From: Sphingobacteriaceae bacterium
Lineage (GTDB): Bacteria; Bacteroidota; Bacteroidia; Sphingobacteriales; Sphingobacteriaceae
NCBI GenBank assembly: GCA_947460875.1
Contig: CANHGR010000004.1
Span: 124,001 to 188,000 of the forward strand
Length of the DNA stretch: 64,000 nucleotides
Direction: 5' to 3'
Positions 36,803 through 46,499 of the stretch are shown piece after piece. The translations under genes were made by a program, and so were the position numbers. Every line of letters begins with the position of its first letter. Within the stretch, counting starts at the first letter, position 1. Under the pieces are notes generated by a model, which saw only the letters and a list, made by a program, of their open reading frames with translations, made no database searches and was not told the origin of the DNA.

Positions 36803-38059
36803 TCATCCCAGCCTTGCGATCAGCTCGGCACTCAACTTTAATCCATCTTGCAGCCTGTGGAAAAAAAATGCTTTGGTTTCTTCAAAATGAGCTTTATAGC
36901 CCTCCATATCTCCATAGCCTATTATTGAAGCCCATTCTCTTACTGCAGAGTGAAATTCCAGATCATCTCCTCGTATTGTTTTATCGAACAGAGCAGTTTT
37001 AATCGACTCCTCCAATAAGGCCTCATTTTTAAATAAGTATTCTGCAATTCCGAGGCGTAGCTTAAAAGGCGGCGTCTGGCAAATCATGTTATCATAGGGA
37101 TTCACACCCAAATGGTACCAGGCATCCACCATAGCGAGCAAGCTTAAGTGTGAATTGGCTTTGGGAGTAGTTTCGTGTGAGGAAAGCCGAAAAGTTTTCA
37201 TGATACTTTCATCGAGCATCAACAGTTCCCTGCTTTCATGAAAGACAAAATCGCGAGCTTGATATATCCGCTTACGGAAAGATTTCTCATCTTCCTGAAT
37301 CATCATTTTAAAAAGCTCTGATTCAGACTCGGCATATCTCTTCACCTGCTTTCGCGCATATGGATTCAATATCGCCAGTCCCGCATAAACGTGCGCTTTA
37401 TACCCAAATATTCTCAACGTGGTAAGTATTTTAACATTATCTATCCCACCGTTGTTATAAGAAGCATTATCCCAAGGATAAAAACCTGCGTTTTTCCAAG
37501 CAGTACCCATACTTTCAAAACCCATATGTGTAACCGCCTGCGTGTCGGCAACGATCTGGTCATGAAGGTGAAAATCAGCAATCTCAGCGATATGTGAGCC
37601 TAATGCTGCAAATATTTTAAGTGCTTTCGAGTAGCCCTCGTCCGTTGCCCGATGACGGATCACAATCAAATGCTGACCTTCGGTGGCAAATCCCGGTCCG
37701 TGTAAAGAATGACAGCTCACGATTTGCGTGTCCTCAGAAAGAAACTGTTCGAACGCTGCTATTTCCGGATGCTTTACAGAGGTTTGTCCGCAAACAATTG
37801 CTCCTCTTTTAGTGGCATGTCCAAAAGAAGCTACCACCTCAGCTATCTTCTCGGCTTCTACAGAATAAATGATGAAATCAGCCTGCTCAGAAACATCAAT
37901 TCCGCTTTCAAGTACCTTAATTCCTATAGGTTCTAGCTCCCGGTTCAGCGTTTCAAATCTATCCGGTAGATCACAACCTAGCACCGCGTATCCTGCCTTT
38001 GCGAATGTCTTCGCGTAAAGCTTTCCCATGTCTCCGAGACCTATAATTCCGATTATCAT
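36803..38059 (-). CDS. tyrA: Prephenate dehydrogenase of fungal TYR1 type
   Basis: This 418-residue enzyme is a prephenate dehydrogenase for tyrosine synthesis. It starts with a Rossmann motif (GIIGLGDMGKLYA) and contains IIYSVEAEKIAE, GQTSVKHPEIAAFE, HSLHGPGFATEGQHL, VADTQAVTHMGFESMG, the helical HVYAGLAILNP, NSHLSLLAMVDAWYHLGVNPYDNMIC and DDLEFHSAVREWAS. These blocks, and their order over the full length, resemble the yeast TYR1 enzyme more than E. coli TyrA or the chorismate-mutase fusions. There is no ACT or mutase domain. It is alone, with no aro genes beside it. Confidence 0.87.
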   Translation of the reverse strand: MIIGIIGLGDMGKLYAKTFAKAGYAVLGCDLPDRFETLNRELEPIGIKVLESGIDVSEQADFIIYSVEAEKIAEVVASFGHATKRGAIVCGQTSVKHPEIAAFEQFLSEDTQIVSCHSLHGPGFATEGQHLIVIRHRATDEGYSKALKIFAALGSHIAEIADFHLHDQIVADTQAVTHMGFESMGTAWKNAGFYPWDNASYNNGGIDNVKILTTLRIFGYKAHVYAGLAILNPYARKQVKRYAESESELFKMMIQEDEKSFRKRIYQARDFVFHESRELLMLDESIMKTFRLSSHETTPKANSHLSLLAMVDAWYHLGVNPYDNMICQTPPFKLRLGIAEYLFKNEALLEESIKTALFDKTIRGDDLEFHSAVREWASIIGYGDMEGYKAHFEETKAFFFHRLQDGLKLSAELIARLG

Positions 38060-38067
38060 GATTGTAA

Positions 38068-38110
38068 ATATATGGAAATTTGAGGACTGAGGTCTTAGGT
38101 CTGATTGAAA
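38068..38110. repeat. GAGGTCTGA-type degenerate repeat
   Basis: GAGGACTGAGG, TCTTAGG and TCTGA form repeats with a 7-8 base period, complementary to the motif at 17936 and 38225. The patch lies upstream of tyrA. Confidence 0.5.
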
Positions 38111-38162
38111 TAAGAATCAAGGTTTAATACTCCAAAACTTACATTGGCAGCTTGCATAAAAC

Positions 38163-38190
38163 AAAAAAACCGGCAAGAATATCTTACCGG
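38163..38190 (-). terminator. Terminator of the rpsL-rpsG-fusA-rpsJ unit
   Basis: On the minus strand the stem CCGGTAAGA / TCTTGCCGG (one wobble) is followed by TTTTTTT. It lies about 65 bases past the rpsJ stop. Confidence 0.85.
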
Positions 38191-38218
38191 CGTTATATCT
38201 AGCAATGTTTCGGTCGTC

Positions 38219-38254
38219 ATGCCTTTTCAGACGTCCGACCTCAGACCTGTTGCC
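38219..38254. repeat. GACCTCAGACCT-type degenerate repeat
   Basis: CAGACGTCCGACCTCAGACC lies directly downstream of rpsJ and shares the unit seen at 17936-17975. Confidence 0.5.
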
Positions 38255-38560
38255 TCAAACTTTGATTTCAACTTCAACTCCACTAGGTAATTCAAGTTTC
38301 ATCAGCGCATCAACAGTCTTTGAATTTGAGCTGTAAATATCCAATAGACGTTTGTAAGAACATAATTGAAACTGCTCACGAGCCTTCTTGTTTACGTGTG
38401 GTGAACGCAAAACTGTAAAAATTTTCTTGTCGGTCGGCAAAGGTATTGGTCCGCTAACCACAGCGCCCGTAGGTTTAACTGTCTTTACGATCTTCTCAAC
38501 TGATTTGTCTACCAAGTTGTAGTCGTAGGATTTTAATTTGATTCTAATTCTCTGGCTCAT
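38255..38560 (-). CDS. rpsJ: 30S ribosomal protein S10
   Basis: This 101-residue S10 shows [45 protein letters not shown] and a C-terminal [11 protein letters not shown]. It sits in the 30S head and also takes part in antitermination as NusE. It ends the str operon after fusA, rather than beginning the S10 operon as in E. coli. Confidence 0.97.
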   Translation of the reverse strand: MSQRIRIKLKSYDYNLVDKSVEKIVKTVKPTGAVVSGPIPLPTDKKIFTVLRSPHVNKKAREQFQLCSYKRLLDIYSSNSKTVDALMKLELPSGVEVEIKV

Positions 38561-38682
38561 TGTTTTGTTTTTAAGTGATCCTCCCGTAAGAGCTATTTGC
38601 TACGTGAAGGGGGTTAATTATTATTTTCCGGCAAAGGGCATGAAGCAGAGAGCTGTTAACTCTATGCTATTTGCACGATGTG

Positions 38683-40788
38683 TTAGGCATTTTCTTTTTT
38701 ACCTTTCACCTTCGCAATTACTTCTTCTTGTACGTTTTTAGGTGCTTCAGCGTAGTGATCAAACTCCATTGTTGAAGTTGCCCGTCCGGATGTGATTGTA
38801 CGTAACTGAGTTACATAACCAAACATTTCTGAAAGTGGTACCGTTGCTTTAATTACTTGTGAACCTGCACGAGAGTCCATACCTAATAGTTGGCCGCGAC
38901 GGCGGTTCATATCACCGATAACATCACCCATATTTTCTTCAGGAGTAAGAATCTCAATCTTCATGATCGGCTCCATCAATACCGGTTTACATTTTGGCAA
39001 TGCTTCACGGAACGCGGAACGCGCACAAATTTCAAAAGAAAGCGCATCAGAATCGACCGCGTGGAATGAGCCATCGATCAACCGTACTTTCATATCTTGA
39101 AGCGGATAGCCGGCAAGCACACCATTAACCATGGCAGCAGCAAAGCCCTTCTCTACAGATGGAATAAATTCACGAGGGATAGATCCACCAGAGATTTCAT
39201 TCACAAATTGTAAACCTGATTTACCTTCATCGTTTGGTGAAATAATGATTTGAATATCGGCAAACTTACCACGACCACCTGTTTGTTTCTTGTATGTTTC
39301 TCTGTGTTGTGTTGTTCCTGTAATTGCTTCTTTGTATGAAACCTGAGGAGCACCTTGATTTACCTCCACTTTAAACTCACGTTTTAGACGATCCATCAAG
39401 ATGTCAAGGTGGAGCTCACCCATTCCGGAGATAACTGTTTGTCCAGTTTCTTCATCCGTTTTAACGTGGAAAGTAGGATCTTCCTCGGCTAATTTACCAA
39501 GTGCCATACCTAACTTATCCATATCCGCCTGAGTTTTAGGCTCAATTGCCAAACCAATAACCGGCTCAGGGAAGTTCATAGACTCTAACACGATTTGATG
39601 TTTCTCATCGCAAAGAGTATCTCCTGTTTTGATATCCTTAAAACCAACCACCGCAGCAATATCACCTGCTCCAACATTCGGGATAGGGTTTTGCTTGTTA
39701 GCGTGCATTTGGAATATACGTGAGATGCGCTCTTTATTTTCAGACCGCATATTATATACGTATGAACCTGCTTCAAGGTTACCTGAATAAACGCGAATAA
39801 AGCAAAGACGACCAACAAATGGGTCGGTAGCAATTTTAAATGCTAATGCTGCAAATGGCTCTTTTTCAGACGGGAGACGAACAATTTCTGCGCCAGTATC
39901 TGGGTTATGACCCACAATACCTTCAACATCCATTGGTGAAGGAAGTAATTCCATCACATAGTCAAGCATTGTTTGTACGCCCTTATTTTTAAATGATGAA
40001 CCGCAAACCATCGGAACGATCTTCGCATCCAGAACCGCTTTACGCAATGCATCTAAAACTTCGCGTTCTGTAATGGTTTCAGGTGCTTCGAAGAACTTCT
40101 CCATTAAAGTATCATCGTACTCAGCAACAGACTCCAACAATTTTTCTCTCCACTCGGTTGCTTCTTCAATCATATCCGCAGGAATTGGAACTTCTTTGAA
40201 AGTCATTCCTTTATCATGCTCATTCCAAACAATTCCACGGAAGTTGATCAAGTCAACAACACCTTCAAATTTCTCTTCAGAACCGATAGGTAATTGTAAA
40301 GGAACAGCATTGCTGCCTAACATATCTTTAACTTGCTTTACAACTTTCAAGAAATCTGCTCCGGAACGGTCCATCTTATTTACAAAACCGATACGAGCTA
40401 CGCTATAGTTATTAGCAAGACGCCAGTTTGTTTCAGACTGAGGCTCTACACCATCAACTGCAGAAAACAAGAACACTAATCCATCAAGTACACGCAATGA
40501 ACGATTTACTTCAACAGTAAAATCCACGTGACCAGGGGTATCGATAATATTAATGTGATAATTCTGATCTCTGTATTTCCAGTCAACTGTTGTAGCAGCT
40601 GACGTAATAGTGATACCACGCTCCTGTTCTTGCGCCATCCAGTCCATCGTTGCAGCACCTTCGTGCACTTCTCCGATCTTATGGTTAATACCCGCATAAA
40701 AAAGGATACGCTCTGTTGTTGTAGTTTTACCCGCATCAATGTGTGCCGCGATACCGATATTTCTTGTGAATCTTAAATCTCTTGACAT
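38683..40788 (-). CDS. fusA: Elongation factor G
   Basis: This 701-residue GTPase drives ribosomal translocation. The G domain has [13 protein letters not shown] near residue 16, DTPGHVDF and NKMD. Domains II to V follow with [15 protein letters not shown] near the C-terminus. The length is normal for EF-G. It is the third gene of the str operon. A long hairpin lies between rpsG and fusA (40820-40855). Confidence 0.97.
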   Translation of the reverse strand: MSRDLRFTRNIGIAAHIDAGKTTTTERILFYAGINHKIGEVHEGAATMDWMAQEQERGITITSAATTVDWKYRDQNYHINIIDTPGHVDFTVEVNRSLRVLDGLVFLFSAVDGVEPQSETNWRLANNYSVARIGFVNKMDRSGADFLKVVKQVKDMLGSNAVPLQLPIGSEEKFEGVVDLINFRGIVWNEHDKGMTFKEVPIPADMIEEATEWREKLLESVAEYDDTLMEKFFEAPETITEREVLDALRKAVLDAKIVPMVCGSSFKNKGVQTMLDYVMELLPSPMDVEGIVGHNPDTGAEIVRLPSEKEPFAALAFKIATDPFVGRLCFIRVYSGNLEAGSYVYNMRSENKERISRIFQMHANKQNPIPNVGAGDIAAVVGFKDIKTGDTLCDEKHQIVLESMNFPEPVIGLAIEPKTQADMDKLGMALGKLAEEDPTFHVKTDEETGQTVISGMGELHLDILMDRLKREFKVEVNQGAPQVSYKEAITGTTQHRETYKKQTGGRGKFADIQIIISPNDEGKSGLQFVNEISGGSIPREFIPSVEKGFAAAMVNGVLAGYPLQDMKVRLIDGSFHAVDSDALSFEICARSAFREALPKCKPVLMEPIMKIEILTPEENMGDVIGDMNRRRGQLLGMDSRAGSQVIKATVPLSEMFGYVTQLRTITSGRATSTMEFDHYAEAPKNVQEEVIAKVKGKKENA

Positions 40789-40819
40789 TTTATTTTATGA
40801 TTTCTCTGATTTTTAAATG

Positions 40820-40855
40820 ATTACACCGATCTGTTTATAAAACAATCGGTGTAAT
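40820..40855. repeat. Long inverted repeat between rpsG and fusA
   Basis: ATTACACCGAT (40820-40830) pairs perfectly with ATCGGTGTAAT (40845-40855), and TGTTT pairs with AAACA inside, with one bulged base. On the minus strand it is not followed by a T run, so it is unlikely to be a terminator. It may control fusA translation or processing of the str transcript. The nearby GTGTAATC units also recur at 50570-50590. Confidence 0.6.
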
Positions 40856-40881
40856 TATTTAATCTGTGTAATCTCCTTTTA

Positions 40882-41349
40882 TTAAAACCGGAAGTGAGAG
40901 AACGCTTTATTAGCTTCAGCCATTTTGTGCGTATCTTCTTTCTTTTTCACCGCAGCACCTTCGCCCTTAGACGCAGAAATAATTTCTCCGGCTAATTTTT
41001 CCATCATCGTTTTTTCACCACGTCTGCGTGCATAGCTGATCAGCCATTTCATACCCAAAGCAACTTTACGCTCCGGACGAACTTCTGTTGGTACCTGGAA
41101 GTTAGCTCCACCTACACGACGCGATTTAACTTCTACTGCTGGCATAACATTGTTTAACGCTTTCTTCCAGGCTTCAAGGCCACTTTCACTAGTCTTCTTT
41201 TCAACTAATTCAACGGCATCATAGAATATTGAATAAGCAATAGACTTTTTACCATCGTACATCATATTATTAACAAACCTGGTAACCATTATGTCGTTAA
41301 ACTTTGGATCAGGCAGTAAGATTCTCTTTTTTGGTTTTGACTTTCTCAT
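40882..41349 (-). CDS. rpsG: 30S ribosomal protein S7
   Basis: This 155-residue S7 contains [22 protein letters not shown] and the [19 protein letters not shown] loop, ending [15 protein letters not shown]. It nucleates 30S head assembly. The gene follows rpsL after 19 bases. Confidence 0.97.
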   Translation of the reverse strand: MRKSKPKKRILLPDPKFNDIMVTRFVNNMMYDGKKSIAYSIFYDAVELVEKKTSESGLEAWKKALNNVMPAVEVKSRRVGGANFQVPTEVRPERKVALGMKWLISYARRRGEKTMMEKLAGEIISASKGEGAAVKKKEDTHKMAEANKAFSHFRF

Positions 41350-41368
41350 GTTGCTTTCCTCCGTTTAA

Positions 41369-41782
41369 TTATTTCTTTTTACCCTTAGCCGGCGCAGCTG
41401 CTGCCTGACCTGGCTTTGGTCTCTTAGTTCCATATTTAGAACGACGTTGGTTACGTCCCGCTACACCCGAAGTATCCAAAGCGCCACGAATAATGTGGTA
41501 ACGAACACCAGGTAAATCTTTAACACGACCACCACGGATTAATACAATTGAGTGCTCTTGCAAATTGTGTCCTTCTCCCGGAATATAAGCATTCACTTCT
41601 TTTCCGTTTGTTAAACGCACACGTGCAACTTTACGCATTGCTGAGTTTGGCTTTTTAGGGGTAGTGGTGTATACACGGGTACACACTCCTCTTCGCTGTG
41701 GACATGAGTCCAACGCTGGTGATTTACTCTTATCAACCAGAGCTACTCTACCTTTTCTAACTAATTGCTGAATAGTAGGCAT
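41369..41782 (-). CDS. rpsL: 30S ribosomal protein S12
   Basis: This 137-residue S12 has [18 protein letters not shown] with Lys at residue 43 and [13 protein letters not shown] with the Lys corresponding to K88, both wild-type for streptomycin response. A short Lys/Ala/Pro tail follows the core. It is the first gene of rpsL-rpsG-fusA-rpsJ and has a consensus promoter upstream. Confidence 0.97.
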   Translation of the reverse strand: MPTIQQLVRKGRVALVDKSKSPALDSCPQRRGVCTRVYTTTPKKPNSAMRKVARVRLTNGKEVNAYIPGEGHNLQEHSIVLIRGGRVKDLPGVRYHIIRGALDTSGVAGRNQRRSKYGTKRPKPGQAAAAPAKGKKK

Positions 41783-41830
41783 TATTTGTTTTTGTTGTTT
41801 TTACAGTTTGATCCTTAATTTTAAGGACTG

Positions 41831-41861
41831 CAAAAGTAGGAAGTTTATTTGTGATATTCAA
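41831..41861 (-). promoter_or_regulatory. Promoter of the str operon
   Basis: TTG (41861-41859) and TACTTTTG (41838-41831) on the minus strand are separated by 20 bases, an excellent match to the phylum consensus. The leader to the rpsL ATG is about 45 bases. Confidence 0.75.
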
Positions 41862-42198
41862 GTGCTTGTGAGAAAAAATGTTCTTTCATGGAGCAAAGGC
41901 ATACGGCATAGAGTTTGACCGCATATGAAAAAGCAACTAGATTCGAGCCGGGCGTATTATCTTTAGTCCTTATTACTTACTGCGTATTCTCTATATCCGT
42001 TTGCAGAAAACGTTCTGTTCTGTGGCTATCATCCGACAGTCCCGTGATCCGCTGTAGCTTTGCTCTCGCACAGGCTTGGGCTTCAAGGCTGCCGCTTCTG
42101 CCGGGCTTAGATCGGCCAGGGTGCTTTCTATGGCATAAATCGGGTCGCTAAACGTAATATTCAAGCAAAAGTTCAACTTATAGGAAAGCAATCTGGTC
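41862..42198. other. Intergenic region with a GC-rich island
   Basis: There is no convincing gene. A TTG-initiated minus-strand frame of 66 codons (41991-42191, with SPAEAAALKPKPV) is open but has no recognised family. Between 42041 and 42120, 51 of 80 bases are G or C, higher than the neighbouring DNA. It may be a foreign remnant. Confidence 0.4.
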
Positions 42199-43143
42199 TT
42201 ATTTTTCTAAAGCCTCTAAGACACCTTTAGCATTCTCAATATAAGCTTGCTTCGTATCTAATCCGTCGAGAACTAAAACACCTTGTATTGATGAAAACTT
42301 AGTTGCGTCTTGTTTCCAAGACCAAACCCGATCGCCATCAGGCGAATATTCAACAACCTGGTGACCAGAACGACCAAAATCCGGTCCATGACCCTGCCAG
42401 TTTGAAACCACATAATTACCATTTGGCAGGATCTGAAAACCAGCAAAAAAACTTGGATTTATATCTGTTGGACCAGCAATAACGCCTTCGGCGTTTCCGT
42501 CCTGATCAAATATCTGGAAATTTGCAGCATAGCCCGCGCTAACAATTGTCTGCCCGTTAGACAAACGAAGAGCTTGCCAGGAGTTGGTGTTCGTTGGCCC
42601 CACCAGGTTTGCCCGCCAAATTATTCTACCAGTTTGATCAGTTTCAAATACTACTTTGTTTGCAGTTACCAGATAATTTCCAGAGGCAGTTTCGCGTACC
42701 AAACGCACGTAGTTGAATTCCGGAAAGTTAAGCTGCTTTTTAATCGTACCATCTTTATCAGTTTCGGTCAATACGATCCCTTTTTTATCATGAGAATTTA
42801 AGCTCGTTAGTAAAATATTGCCGTTTCGCAGCATGCGTGCCGTAACTGTACCTGCAAAACCCGTAACCGACCTTACTTTGTCTCCGTTTTTAATTTCCCG
42901 CTCTTCATAACCGTCGCCTGTGCCAATCAAAATGCGAGCATTGCCTATTAACTGCATGTCGCGACCGGCAGGAACGCTCACATGCCAGCTCTTAAGTGGT
43001 TCAGCAAGATCGACATAGCTAAGTTTTGACAGGCCCTCATCCCTAAGCAAAAGTTTTCGACTATCCGGACTCTGCGCGTAAATTGTCGAGACCACAAAAC
43101 AAAATGATATGACTAAGGCGTTGTTAAACTTAAGACTCAGCAT
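42199..43143 (-). CDS. Secreted beta-propeller-like protein
   Basis: This protein of about 314 residues has a signal peptide (ALVISFCFVVSTIYAQ) and a body of repeated strands with NG/DG turns (GNILLTSLNSHDKKG, SGNYLVTANKVVFETDQTG, SNGQTIVSAGYAANFQIFDQDG, PNGNYVVSNWQGHG), as in arylsulfotransferase/PQQ-like propellers. Function is unknown; such exported propellers often bind sugars or other proteins. The ATG at 43143 is used rather than a TTG three codons upstream. Confidence 0.75.
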   Translation of the reverse strand: MLSLKFNNALVISFCFVVSTIYAQSPDSRKLLLRDEGLSKLSYVDLAEPLKSWHVSVPAGRDMQLIGNARILIGTGDGYEEREIKNGDKVRSVTGFAGTVTARMLRNGNILLTSLNSHDKKGIVLTETDKDGTIKKQLNFPEFNYVRLVRETASGNYLVTANKVVFETDQTGRIIWRANLVGPTNTNSWQALRLSNGQTIVSAGYAANFQIFDQDGNAEGVIAGPTDINPSFFAGFQILPNGNYVVSNWQGHGPDFGRSGHQVVEYSPDGDRVWSWKQDATKFSSIQGVLVLDGLDTKQAYIENAKGVLEALEK

Positions 43144-43310
43144 CCTGTACAATTAATTCGAGTAAATGTAATAATTAAAGAAGCAGATTAAGTTCATGGC
43201 TTCTCAAAATACTACAATTTATCTATATTTGAGTTCGGTGCTCCATTCAATAAAAACAGGTGCATCAGGCCATCAGGCTAAGGATTTTGAGTTCCAAATT
43301 AACCGCTCAT

Positions 43311-43330
43311 GTTCAGGAAAAATCCTGAAC
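43311..43330. promoter_or_regulatory. Perfect inverted repeat in the helicase leader
   Basis: GTTCAGGA and TCCTGAAC flank AAAA, an 8-base perfect hairpin 28 bases before the start codon. A possible -7 box TATATTTG lies at 43224-43231, so the repeat would be in the 5' leader RNA or bind a regulator. A tandem CATCAGGC repeat lies at 43263-43278. Confidence 0.45.
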
Positions 43331-43358
43331 AATTTAAATTTATCAAAAAAGATATATT

Positions 43359-45806
43359 ATGGAGCAGAATGAGCAACTGACCTTAGCTTACAATTTTATA
43401 CAATTTACCGACAAGAATATCTTTCTAACCGGCAAAGCAGGTACCGGCAAAACAACATTCCTCCATCAGTTAAAAAATACGTCCAATAAACGTATGGTTG
43501 TTGTTGCACCCACAGGGGTGGCGGCCATCAATGCAGGCGGAGTGACCATCCATTCTTTCTTTCAACTGCCTTTCGGTCCATATCTTCCGGGAAACGAAAA
43601 AAATCAACCTTACAAACGATTTAGCAGAGACAAGATCAATCTTATCAAAAGCTTAGATCTATTGGTCATTGACGAAATCAGCATGGTACGCGCAGATGTC
43701 TTAGACGGGATCGACGAAGTACTGAGGAGATTCAGAAACCACAATCGCCCTTTCGGAGGGATCCAACTTTTGATGATTGGCGACCTACATCAACTATCCC
43801 CAGTGGTAAAAGAGGATGAACTTGCCATTTTACGAGATTACTATTCAACTTTTTACTTCTTTGGAAGCAGAGCATTACAGAAAACGGATCCGGTGAATAT
43901 TGAGCTTAAACATATCTATCGCCAGGCCGATCCTTTTTTTATCGATCTACTTAATAAAGTTAGAAATAATCAAATTGATCAATCCGTACTTGAACAACTG
44001 AATCAACGATATATTCCAGAATTTAATCCGAATGAAAATGAAGGTTATGTTACTTTAACTACGCACAATAAATTGGCTGCTGCAATTAATGAGAAGAAGT
44101 TAATGGAGACCGGCGGAAAGTCGTATAGGTTTAATGCTACAATCAGCGGTGAATTTCCTGAATACACCTACCCTACGGAGCCCGATCTTGAATTAAAAAT
44201 TGGAGCACAGGTAATGTTCGTTAAAAACGATCCATCGCGCGATCGGCTTTTTTACAATGGAAAGATTGGAAAAGTCATCCGAATAGAGCAAAACGTCATC
44301 TTTGTAAAATGCCCCGGCGAATTCCGAGAGATTTTAGTCGAGCAACTCGAATGGCAAAATATCAAATACGATTTAAATGCAGAAAACAAGGAAGTAGAGG
44401 AAAAAGTAATTGGCACGTTCTTGCAATACCCGATAAAGCTCGCCTGGGCAATTACAATCCACAAAAGTCAGGGCTTAACATTTGAAAAAGCAATTATCGA
44501 CGCGAATTCCGCTTTTGCGCACGGACAAGTATACGTGGCATTAAGTCGCTGTAAAAGTTTCGAAGGATTAGTTCTGAGCACACCAATTTCTATTAATGGC
44601 ATAAAAACCGATAAAAAAGTAGCGGACTATACAAAGTCTGCTGATGATAATGCACCTACTGAAGAATATTTCATTCGCTCTAAAATCGCCTATCAACAGA
44701 CACTTATCTACGAACTATTTGACTTTACAACTATCAAAGTGGCCTTGTATCAGTGTAAAAAAATAGCTGAAGATAACCATTCTTCACTCGGAGGAGATAT
44801 CGTAAACGACTTGAACAATATCATCCGCGAAAGCGAAAACGAAATTTACATCGTTGCGGAAACCTTTAAAAGGCATCTCGCTAGTTCATTTACGGCTACA
44901 GAAATACCTGAAGAAAATACAATCCTGCAAGACAGGCTTAAAAAAGCCTGCGCCTATTTTAATGATAAAACAAGTACTTGTTTGTATGCTTCTTTACAAA
45001 AAATAGTTATTGAAACCGATCACAAAGCGGTAAAAACAATGATAAATGAGGCGAATAAAAATCTAAGGAAAGAGATTTCTATCAAACTAATGCTTACTGA
45101 TTTGTGTAGAGATGGCTTTTTGACAGAATCCTACCTCAAAACAAAGGCGGCAAGCGAAATTGATCATCTTGAAAATAAGTCTGCGGATTCTCAGCCTGAG
45201 GCTGTTTCAACCAAAATACCGCATCCTCATCTATATACTACGATCAAAAATTGGAGAAACAAGTTGGCTGAGGAACATCATACTCCTGCCTATATCGTGT
45301 TACCGCAGAAGACATTAGTAGAGCTGGTAAAGATTTTGCCGATAACTGTTCCAGAACTTGCCAATGTGAAAGGAATGGGCAAAGTAAAGTTGAAACAATA
45401 TGGCGAAGTTATTTTAGAGATGATTTCTTCATATTGCAACGAAAACGATATTGAGCGAATCCCAATAGAGCCTTTAGTGAAAAAGGGGCACCTAAAGTCT
45501 GAAACACATAAACTATCCTTTGAACTCTATAAAGAAGGCAAGTCCGTTAGAGAAGTTGCAGAAATGCGCGGACTTGTCATTTCTACTATTGAAGGGCATC
45601 TGGCTCATTTCATCCCCACTGGAGAACTATCTGTCTTTGATTTTGTTTCCAAGATCAAAGTTGCAAAAATCATGGCTCATTTGATTCAGCACCCAAACAA
45701 TACCTTAAATGAAGTGAAGTTGGGCATGGGCGACACCGTTTCGTTCTCCGAATTAAAGGTGGTGATGCGGCACATCGATTTTATTAAGAAGAATTCCGTC
45801 GAATAA
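43359..45806 (+). CDS. Pif1/RecD-type helicase with HRDC and HTH domains
   Basis: This 815-residue protein has a superfamily 1 helicase core of Pif1 type: Walker A GKAGTGKTT near residue 26, Q-rich VAPTGVAAINAGGVTIHSFF, Walker B VIDEISM near 108, IGDLHQLSPVV, and TIHKSQG with VALSR in the last helicase motifs. An HRDC-like domain follows (about residues 622-694, with LANVKGMGKVKLKQYG), then a helix-turn-helix of HTH_40 type (VREVAEMRGLVISTIEGHL). The fusion is known in Bacteroidota and likely acts on G-quadruplex or fork DNA; partners are unknown. Confidence 0.88.
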   Translation: MEQNEQLTLAYNFIQFTDKNIFLTGKAGTGKTTFLHQLKNTSNKRMVVVAPTGVAAINAGGVTIHSFFQLPFGPYLPGNEKNQPYKRFSRDKINLIKSLDLLVIDEISMVRADVLDGIDEVLRRFRNHNRPFGGIQLLMIGDLHQLSPVVKEDELAILRDYYSTFYFFGSRALQKTDPVNIELKHIYRQADPFFIDLLNKVRNNQIDQSVLEQLNQRYIPEFNPNENEGYVTLTTHNKLAAAINEKKLMETGGKSYRFNATISGEFPEYTYPTEPDLELKIGAQVMFVKNDPSRDRLFYNGKIGKVIRIEQNVIFVKCPGEFREILVEQLEWQNIKYDLNAENKEVEEKVIGTFLQYPIKLAWAITIHKSQGLTFEKAIIDANSAFAHGQVYVALSRCKSFEGLVLSTPISINGIKTDKKVADYTKSADDNAPTEEYFIRSKIAYQQTLIYELFDFTTIKVALYQCKKIAEDNHSSLGGDIVNDLNNIIRESENEIYIVAETFKRHLASSFTATEIPEENTILQDRLKKACAYFNDKTSTCLYASLQKIVIETDHKAVKTMINEANKNLRKEISIKLMLTDLCRDGFLTESYLKTKAASEIDHLENKSADSQPEAVSTKIPHPHLYTTIKNWRNKLAEEHHTPAYIVLPQKTLVELVKILPITVPELANVKGMGKVKLKQYGEVILEMISSYCNENDIERIPIEPLVKKGHLKSETHKLSFELYKEGKSVREVAEMRGLVISTIEGHLAHFIPTGELSVFDFVSKIKVAKIMAHLIQHPNNTLNEVKLGMGDTVSFSELKVVMRHIDFIKKNSVE

Positions 45807-45878
45807 GCTAGTAATACGCCTCATTTTTACAATTATCATTTAAAAATGATCGAATTCTTGATGGAAATTTGTCAATAG

Positions 45879-45906
45879 AAGCGTCAATCTTGACGCTTTA
45901 TTTTTA
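45879..45906 (+). terminator. Terminator after the helicase gene
   Basis: AAGCGTCA pairs with TGACGCTT around an ATCT loop, followed by TATTTTTAAATTTT. Confidence 0.75.
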
Positions 45907-45962
45907 AATTTTCACAAAAAATATTATTTTAATATTAATTTATCATAATAATAGCCAATTAA

Positions 45963-45993
45963 TTGTAATTTAATTAATTAAAAAGTATATTTG
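45963..45993 (+). promoter_or_regulatory. Promoter of the secreted 160-residue protein
   Basis: TTG at 45963-45965 and TATATTTG at 45986-45993 are separated by 20 bases, close to consensus. The ATG follows 23 bases downstream. Confidence 0.7.
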
Positions 45994-46016
45994 TTGAAAA
46001 TTTAATTATAAAAGTA

Positions 46017-46499
46017 ATGAAAAAACTAGTAGTACTATCATTGTTCACGGCATTTGCACTAGGTGTTTATGCGACGGACGAAACAACAAAATTGGCAGAT
46101 GAGAATCGAATTTCTTATGTAACCAAGAAACAATTTGAAAGCGAATTTAAAGATGCCAAGGATGTGGTATGGTCTGTCAGCAGCGTAACTCAGAAAGCAT
46201 CTTTCGTTTTGAACGATCGCAAAATGAGCGCCTTTTATGATCTTTCAGGTAAGTATCTTGGAACGATTCAGTATGCGAAGTTTAATGACATGCCTTACAA
46301 AGCCCTTCGCGAAGTTTCTGAATCTTACAAAGGATTTTCTCCGGTAGCGGTTCTACAGATTGCTGACAGACCAGCTAACGCTGAGACAAATGACACCGGC
46401 GCGTACATCGTAGCCATGACAAATGGAGGAAAAGAAGTTTATCTTCAAGTATCTTATGACGGTTATGTATCATTGTACAAGAAAAGATTAACGCTGTAA
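46017..46499 (+). CDS. Secreted hypothetical protein, PepSY-like
   Basis: This 160-residue protein has a signal peptide (MKKLVVLSLFTAFALGVYA). The mature part alternates strands and helices (ISYVTKKQFESEFKDAKDVVW, KMSAFYDLSGKYLGTIQY, EVYLQVSYDGYVSLYKK), similar in pattern to PepSY-like/DUF2874 periplasmic proteins. The function of this group is not known. It has a consensus promoter and so may be well expressed. Confidence 0.72.
   Translation: MKKLVVLSLFTAFALGVYATDETTKLADENRISYVTKKQFESEFKDAKDVVWSVSSVTQKASFVLNDRKMSAFYDLSGKYLGTIQYAKFNDMPYKALREVSESYKGFSPVAVLQIADRPANAETNDTGAYIVAMTNGGKEVYLQVSYDGYVSLYKKRLTL

Noticed and set aside
41991-42191. Minus-strand frame directly after the beta-propeller gene
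   Set aside because: It starts with TTG, is short, and has no family; the GC content is odd but coding status is unproven.
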